Assembly (NCBI GenBank): GCA_051655145.1
Contig: JBOFZK010000034.1
Span: forward strand, 1 to 14,193
Direction: 5' to 3'
Length of the DNA: 14,193 nt
Origin: UBA710 sp051655145
Lineage (GTDB): Bacteria; Bacillota_I; Bacilli_A; Mycoplasmatales; Metamycoplasmataceae
Shown here: positions 9,659-14,193 of the stretch, in pieces
How positions within the stretch are numbered: position 1 is the stretch's first letter
Layout of the letters: each line of letters opens with the position of its first letter
The notes under the pieces: model-generated
Told to the model about the DNA's origin: nothing
The model's input: the letters and a program-made list of their open reading frames with translations, nothing else
The model's database searches: none
Made by a program: the position numbers and the translations under genes

Positions 9659-9790
9659 ATCTTTAATTTAAAAATTAAATAACTAGGGAAGATAAAATAA
9701 GAAAAAGATAATTAAAATATCTATAAAGTTTTATTAATAAAAGATAAATTAGAACGATTATATTCATAATTAATATTTTTAATAAAGTAT

Positions 9791-9796
9791 TATAAT
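9791..9796 (+). promoter_or_regulatory. Possible -10 box for the TIR gene
   Basis: TATAAT 19 bases before the ATG at 9816. A start about seven bases downstream would begin at the ribosome site AGGAGG (9803-9808), leaving a very short leader, so an earlier promoter in the AT-rich stretch is also possible. No clear -35 is seen. Confidence 0.35.
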
Positions 9797-9815
9797 TCTT
9801 CCAGGAGGATTTATT

Positions 9816-10400
9816 ATGAGTAAAAAAACGTGTTTTATATCATATTCCCATGATTATAAAAATATTAGTAAATTTGAAAAAATAAATAGTTTAGTTACAA
9901 ATTTTAATGATTATATAAATTATAGTGAAAAACTAGACAAAAGTAAAAGTTCAAATGAGACTATTTGAAAGTATTTACATGATAGAATAGCGGGTTCTTC
10001 TTGTACTATTTTATTATTAACAGAGGATTTATTAACATATAACAAAAGAAAAATTGAATATAAATATAATGATTTTATTAATTCTGGGTGAATTTATAAC
10101 GAGATTTCTGCTTCTTTAAGGGACTGGGAAGATAATAGAATTAATGGGGTTGTTTGTATTGTAGAAGATCATTTAACAAATAAAATTATCGATTTTAACA
10201 ATACTATATATGGTTATAAATTACCTAAAATATTATTTGAAAATCAGGATTATATAGTATTTGTTCCATATTCTTATTTTATAAAATATCATTCTGATAT
10301 TATGGATAAAGCAATTAAAAATAGAGAAGAACAAATAAAGTCTAATGGAAAGCGTTTTAAAATAGTTTATGACTTGCATAACAAATTTAGCTTTTGATAA
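9816..10400 (+). CDS. TIR-like domain protein (Thoeris ThsB / DUF1863 style)
   Basis: A 194-aa protein. The N-terminal KTCFISYSHD (residues 4-13) is the first strand and loop of a TIR fold. SSCTILLLTEDL (61-72) looks like a core strand. GWIYNEISASL (91-101) matches the region where TIR enzymes carry the catalytic glutamate, making E97 the candidate. NGVVCIVEDH (110-119) is the next strand. TIR proteins of this type make nucleotide signals from NAD+ or degrade NAD+; that activity is inferred here. The start is ATG after AGGAGG. The end KFSFW overlaps by 32 bases the start of a membrane protein in the next frame. Dropping one T from the run at 10392-10395 would fuse the two. Two in-frame TGA codons before the last read as Trp at natural positions. 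Confidence 0.7.
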
Positions 10401-10848
10401 ATTAGTCGATGTCCATATAAATAATTTAAATAATATACAAAAAATAATTAGTAGACTTTCTAATATAGGATATACATTACTTTCTTTAGCAATAACTATC
10501 TCATCAATAATGTTTTCTTTAATATTTTCTTTAAATACATCTATTCAAATAAGATTAATATTAACTATTACCTTATTAGTTATTATTTTTTCTCTTTTTA
10601 TTTCTCATTTAGTAAATTTAAAAAATGAAAAATTATGAATATTATTATATACAAATAAATCTAAATTAAATCTTGAAGAATTAAAATCTGAAAATAAAAT
10701 TCAAGAAATATTATTTATCGATTTCACGCAATTTAAAATAAATAAATCTATTTCGATAATTTCTTGTTTAAGATCTTTATTAACAATTGTATGGTCATCA
10801 TTATTTCTATTAGATATAGTTTCGATAATAGTTATTTTTTTTATTTAA
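10369..10848 (+). CDS. Small membrane protein coupled to the TIR protein
   Basis: A 159-aa protein with TGA as Trp at residue 90. Two long hydrophobic segments lie at about 34-55 and 61-82, and a third at about 136-158 that may follow a shorter one. A charged loop between 92 and 125 (NKSKLNLEELKSENK) should face the cytoplasm. The ATG at 10369 has no ribosome site and lies 32 bases inside the TIR gene. The protein is therefore made by coupling, by +1 frameshifting at TTT TGA, or as the tail of a TIR fusion interrupted by an indel. Small multi-span proteins often serve as membrane-damaging effectors of TIR or nucleotide-signalling systems, and S-4TM or SLATT proteins are possible relatives; I cannot assign a family. 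Confidence 0.7.
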
Positions 10849-10891
10849 TAATATAAAAAATTAATTATAAAGAATTTTAAAATCACTAAAT

Positions 10892-10900
10892 TGCTATAAT
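10892..10900 (+). promoter_or_regulatory. Extended -10 promoter giving a leaderless mRNA
   Basis: TGCTATAAT is an extended -10 box that ends six bases before ATG at 10907, so the predicted transcript starts at the start codon. No ribosome site is present. No good -35 is seen, as is usual with an extended -10. Confidence 0.6.
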
Positions 10901-10906
10901 ACCCTT

Positions 10907-12403
10907 ATGGATCCAGAAATAATTGAAGAAATTAAGAAAGCCTTAATTGAAGAAATAAAGAAAACCTTAATTGAAGCTTTATCTTCATTAAAAGAGAATA
11001 CAGAAAATATAAATCAAGTTTTTGGACAAAAACATTTAGGAAATATATTAGAAGCACATGTTGTTAATCATTTTCAAAGGTCTTTAAAAACAAATAAATA
11101 TAGTAATGAAATAAATATTAAATCAGCAGAATACTTTAAAAATAATAGGAATAAAAATATTGAAAAAGAATGATCTAATATAAAAAATAGTAATAAAAAG
11201 AAAAAAACGGATAAACGGATATATAATTTTTTCATTGATTTATATTGTAATATTAAAGAAAAAAACATAATATTAGAATTTAAAAATGATAATCAAATAC
11301 TTAATAAAAATAATATTAAATATTTATATGATTTAGTTAAATTATATGATTTTACAAATTATTTCAACTTAAATTATGGAGTTTTTGTTTTAACGCATAT
11401 AAAAGATAATAATGATTTAAAAAATACAATTAATAATAAAAATTATCATTTTAAAGAAATTGCTATAAAAACAGATTTTGAATCACTAATAGATATTATG
11501 AATTATTTGAATGAAAGCATAAATAATAATAAAGATACAAAAGATGGGATAACATTAATTTTATTGACAAATAATAATTCTGATAAAGCTAAGAAAATAA
11601 TTAATACTAGAAATGTTTTTAATAGAAATGAAAAAATATCAAAAAAATTGGAAAAATTTAATTTAGTAAAACAAGAGTTAGAATGATTCCACAAAAAAGA
11701 TAATGAAATTTCTTTTGAAAAATTATTTGCTTTTTCTCAAAAATTAAAGGAATATGATTTTTTTAGAAATAAAAGCTCGTGTTTTGGTAATAATGTAATG
11801 AAAGCAGTAGAAATTAATATCGAAAAGATTGATATAAAACTAAAAATACAAAATACTTCCATATTTGAATTATTAAAAAACAAAATTCAAAATACCGAAA
11901 TTTCAAATAAAGAAATAAATAGTGCTATCTATGATATTAATAAGTTATTTCAAAAAAATAAAAGAGATAAAGATAAAATTCTTAAAAGAAATTTTACATC
12001 CATAGAAATTAAAACTATAAACAAAAGAACAAAGGTTATTATAGCTTTTTTATTTAAACAAATTTTAGATGAAGAAAATAAGGATATATTAGATAAAATA
12101 ATAAACCCCGTTAATAATAAAAGGGTTTTAGACGATATTGGATTTTTTGAGGAAAAAATTAAAGAAGACAAAAGTATTCAAAAGTTTTTATTTAAAATAT
12201 CAAAAATCATTTTTTTAGTTTTAGAAATTAATATTTTATTTAAGGAAATTTTTGAAATCTTTTATTTTATAAATACTATAGATTCGATAGATTTCAAAAA
12301 TTTTGTTGATATTGTTGAAAATATTTCTACTAATTATGAACTTAGAAACGATAAATTTATTTCATTTGAAAACTTTTGTAATTTAATTATTAATCATAAA
12401 TAA
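10907..12403 (+). CDS. PD-(D/E)xK nuclease-like protein
   Basis: A 498-aa protein joined through two TGA Trp codons. An N-terminal coiled segment (residues 1-30) is built from two near-copies of IEEIKKxL. A probable nuclease core follows. The helix GNILEAHVVNHF carries E49, D111 lies in FFIDLYC, and E124-x-K126 lies in IILEFKND, followed by KYLYDLVKLYDF and the strand YGVFVLTH. This order (Glu, Asp, Glu-x-Lys) fits restriction-endonuclease-like folds. From about 200 the protein is lysine-rich and helical, with hydrophobic stretches such as SKIIFLVLEINILF that look like buried helices rather than membrane spans. It has its own leaderless promoter and is followed by a DUF3883-type gene, so the two may act together. 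The target, DNA or RNA, is unknown, and the family is not recognised. Confidence 0.65.
10921..10976. repeat. 24-bp tandem repeat in the nuclease-like gene
   Basis: Two copies of a 24-base unit (10921-10944 and 10945-10968) differ at two positions, and a third partial copy of eight bases follows. Each unit encodes IEEIKKxL, eight residues of amphipathic helix, so copy number could change without loss of frame. Confidence 0.85.
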
Positions 12404-12427
12404 ATTTCTTATATTAAGCTTATCCGT

Positions 12428-12433
12428 TATACT
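12428..12433 (+). promoter_or_regulatory. -10 box giving a leaderless mRNA for the DUF3883 gene
   Basis: TATACT ends seven bases before ATG at 12441, and there is no ribosome site between. This is the same arrangement as before the preceding gene. Confidence 0.5.
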
Positions 12434-12440
12434 GATTATT

Positions 12441-13436
12441 ATGAATCAAAATAATGAAATAATAGAAATATTTCAAGAATCTTTTAAAAGAGGTAAGGCT
12501 TATTTCAAGAGTGATAATTGAGATAAAAGTAGATGCAGAATAGATGCTTCTTTTTATTCTGATATTATGATAGATCATTTCTTAATGAATAATGAAAATG
12601 GAAACATAAATGAATACTATTTAACTCAAACAAGAATTATTAATAATAACAAAAGAAATTATAAAAAATCTAATGATATGGATATTAATTCATTAAGACA
12701 ATTATTAAAATTTGGCAAAAAAAGTGAAGCAAAAAAAGATAAATTAAAAAATTATACCCATTACGATATTAAAGTTGCTTTAGATGATTATATTAATATA
12801 ACTTTAAAAAATATGGAAAAATTTAAATATGAAGACATCCTAAATGAATGAAATACATATTACTCTTCATTATTAATTAATTCCCCTGATAAAATCAAGC
12901 TAGAACTAAAATATATATTAAATAATAAAGAATTAAAAATATTAGATGTGAAAGAATTAAATAATAAGATAAATAAATATAATTTAATTAGTCAAAATAA
13001 TGAAAAAGCAATTAATAAAGACTTATTAGAAAATATAGGACTTTGTGGTGAACAATTAGTATATAAGAATTTAATTGAACATTATGGAAAAGAAAATGTT
13101 AAATGAGTTTCTCAAATGAATAAATATGAAAATCATGATTTCGAAATCACTATTGAAAATAAAATAAAGTATATTGAAGTTAAATCAACAACTAATAGTA
13201 ATTTAAATCGTTTTTATATGTCAAGACAAGAATATGAATTTTATAAAGAATATAAAGAAGATTACTTATTATATTTTGTATCTAACATTAAAATGTTTGA
13301 TACAAATAATATTTACTCTCCGAATTTAATTATTTTAAATTCTCCAAAAATAGAAATTAATTTAAATGAAACTGGTTTTAACTATGATGAAAATAAAATT
13401 CTTATAACTCCTAATAATTTCATTTGTGATTTATAA
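12441..13436 (+). CDS. DUF3883 domain protein (PD-(D/E)xK fold)
   Basis: A 331-aa protein read with TGA as Trp. The C-terminal half fits DUF3883: GLCGEQLVYKNLIEHYG (E204), KWVSQMNKYENHDFEI (D233), YIEVKSTT (E246, K248), then FYMSRQEYEFYKEYKEDYLLYFV. These are the conserved elements of a restriction-endonuclease-like fold. DUF3883 is common in restriction and other defence proteins, often as an extra domain. The first 195 residues are helical and unrecognised, including IDASFYSDIMIDHF and a basic stretch around KKSEAKKDKLK. The start is ATG at 12441 with a leaderless-type promoter. It lies 37 bases after the nuclease-like gene and converges on the next gene with only 11 bases between. Confidence 0.8.
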
Positions 13437-13447
13437 AATTTAATATA

Positions 13448-14068
13448 TTAATTTTCTTCATCTAAAAGTAGTAAAAATAATGATCTAATCGGATCATTAT
13501 ATAAATATGATTTTAATTCTTTTAAATATGATTCTTCACATTCTATTTGTTCAATTTCTCTAAACTTTTTTATTATTTCTATAAACTCATGTTCTACCTC
13601 ATTAAAATTTTTATAGGCAAAATGAATAGCTCCTTTTTCTTTAAATGAATAATTTTTATTATTTATTTCAAATAAGTTATCAAAATCTTTATCGTTTTCA
13701 TTATATGCATGAACAACTTGATTCATTGCCCTATAATGTTCATAAAATTGTTTTATAAACTTAGATTTGTTAATAAATATTTCTATTTGCTGATATTTAG
13801 AAGGATTATTTTTTATTATTTTATAAACAATATTAGAATATTCTCTCATTCTAATACAAAATGTATTTCAATAATAATCTTTCAATTGTGAACATGACTT
13901 TTCTAAAATATATTCATCATCATTATTTTTAAATTTTTTTAATAAATCTTCATACGTTTCTTCTAGTTCTACAAAATCCTTAATATTTTTAATAATTTTT
14001 TTTGTTAAAAAATCAAAATATTTCTTTTTACTATTGATTTCGTTATATGATTTAACTTCCTCACTCAA
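13448..14068 (-). CDS. Helical protein of unknown function, TTG start
   Basis: A 206-aa protein joined through one TGA Trp codon (KDYYWNTFCIRM). It appears wholly helical and charged: NIKDFVELEETYEDLLKKF early, FINKSKFIKQFYEHYRAM and HEFIEIIKKFREIEQIE later, with a leucine-rich end (RSLFLLLLDEEN). There is no membrane segment or known motif. The start is TTG at 14068, six bases after GGAG of AAAAGGAG, the same spacing as hsdM and hsdR; the ATG at 13849 lacks a ribosome site and would lose a third of the protein. It is transcribed towards the DUF3883 gene and ends 11 bases from it. I cannot tell whether it belongs to the defence cassette. Confidence 0.75.
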
Positions 14069-14081
14069 AATAAACTCCTTT
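14066..14081 (-). promoter_or_regulatory. Ribosome binding site that fixes the TTG start
   Basis: On the minus strand AAAAGGAG, then six bases, then TTG. The spacing is the same as at the ATG starts in this window and no in-frame ATG competes nearby. Confidence 0.75.
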
Positions 14082-14193
14082 TATATATAAATATATATCT
14101 TCTTTTAAAATATTTTTAGTTAGTTTATATTTATTAATTACTATAATTAATTTAATAGTTAATAATATTTATTTTTAAACTATATTAAATAAT
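14079..14193. other. AT-rich window edge upstream of the TTG gene
   Basis: It should hold the promoter of the 206-aa gene, but several TATA-like strings occur and none has a matching -35. Nothing else is supported. Confidence 0.4.

Noticed and set aside
11074..12171. Minus-strand open frames at 11074-11268, 11503-11694 and 11950-12171
   Set aside because: They are shadows antisense to the continuous 498-aa gene. Their hydrophobic look comes from reading lysine and asparagine codons backwards, and none has a ribosome site.
13709..13891. Plus-strand open frame opposite the 206-aa gene
   Set aside because: It is a shadow of the well-supported minus-strand gene, with no ribosome site and composition typical of antisense reading.

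Overview
The window is very AT-rich. Every long gene reads through only if TGA is tryptophan: the conserved HsdR motif I context (Trp before HTTGSGKT), the HsdS, the HsdM and the ATPase all contain in-frame TGA at positions where tryptophan is expected. That is genetic code 4, so the source is a mollicute (Mycoplasma, Mesoplasma, Spiroplasma or a relative). The species cannot be named from this window. With standard code the genes look broken; with code 4 they are intact. Most starts have an AAAGGAG-like ribosome site about 6 bases upstream.

Left half, minus strand, about 127 to 8848: a five-gene type I restriction-modification operon read right to left. The order is a short HsdS-like half subunit (8789 to 8226), hsdM (8236 to 6686), hsdS (6686 to 5442), an ABC/AAA_13-type ATPase (5442 to 3262) and hsdR (3234 to 127). 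Neighbours overlap by 11, 1 and 1 bases, and the last pair is 27 bases apart. HsdS carries four perfect 12-bp repeats encoding the TAEL spacer known from type IC enzymes such as EcoR124. The ATPase sits where the anticodon nuclease gene prrC sits in the E. coli prr locus, which is also type IC. I could not find PrrC's catalytic triad or RloC's zinc hook in it.

Middle, about 8790 to 9815: a divergent promoter region with repeated ACAT...ATGT elements, a 99-aa protein of unknown function on the plus strand followed by a hairpin terminator, and a 64-aa protein of unknown function on the minus strand whose frame continues past a TAG.

Right half, plus strand, 9816 to 13436: a TIR-like protein overlapped by a membrane protein in the next frame, then two proteins with PD-(D/E)xK nuclease residues, the second of DUF3883 type. 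The last two have no ribosome site and a -10 box 6 to 7 bases before ATG, so their mRNAs are predicted to be leaderless. A convergent 206-aa protein of unknown function with a TTG start ends the window.

The whole window reads as a defence island: a type I system with an embedded ATPase on one side, and on the other a TIR/membrane pair plus two nuclease-like genes that I cannot match to a named system. No transposase, integrase, CRISPR array, tRNA or rRNA was seen.
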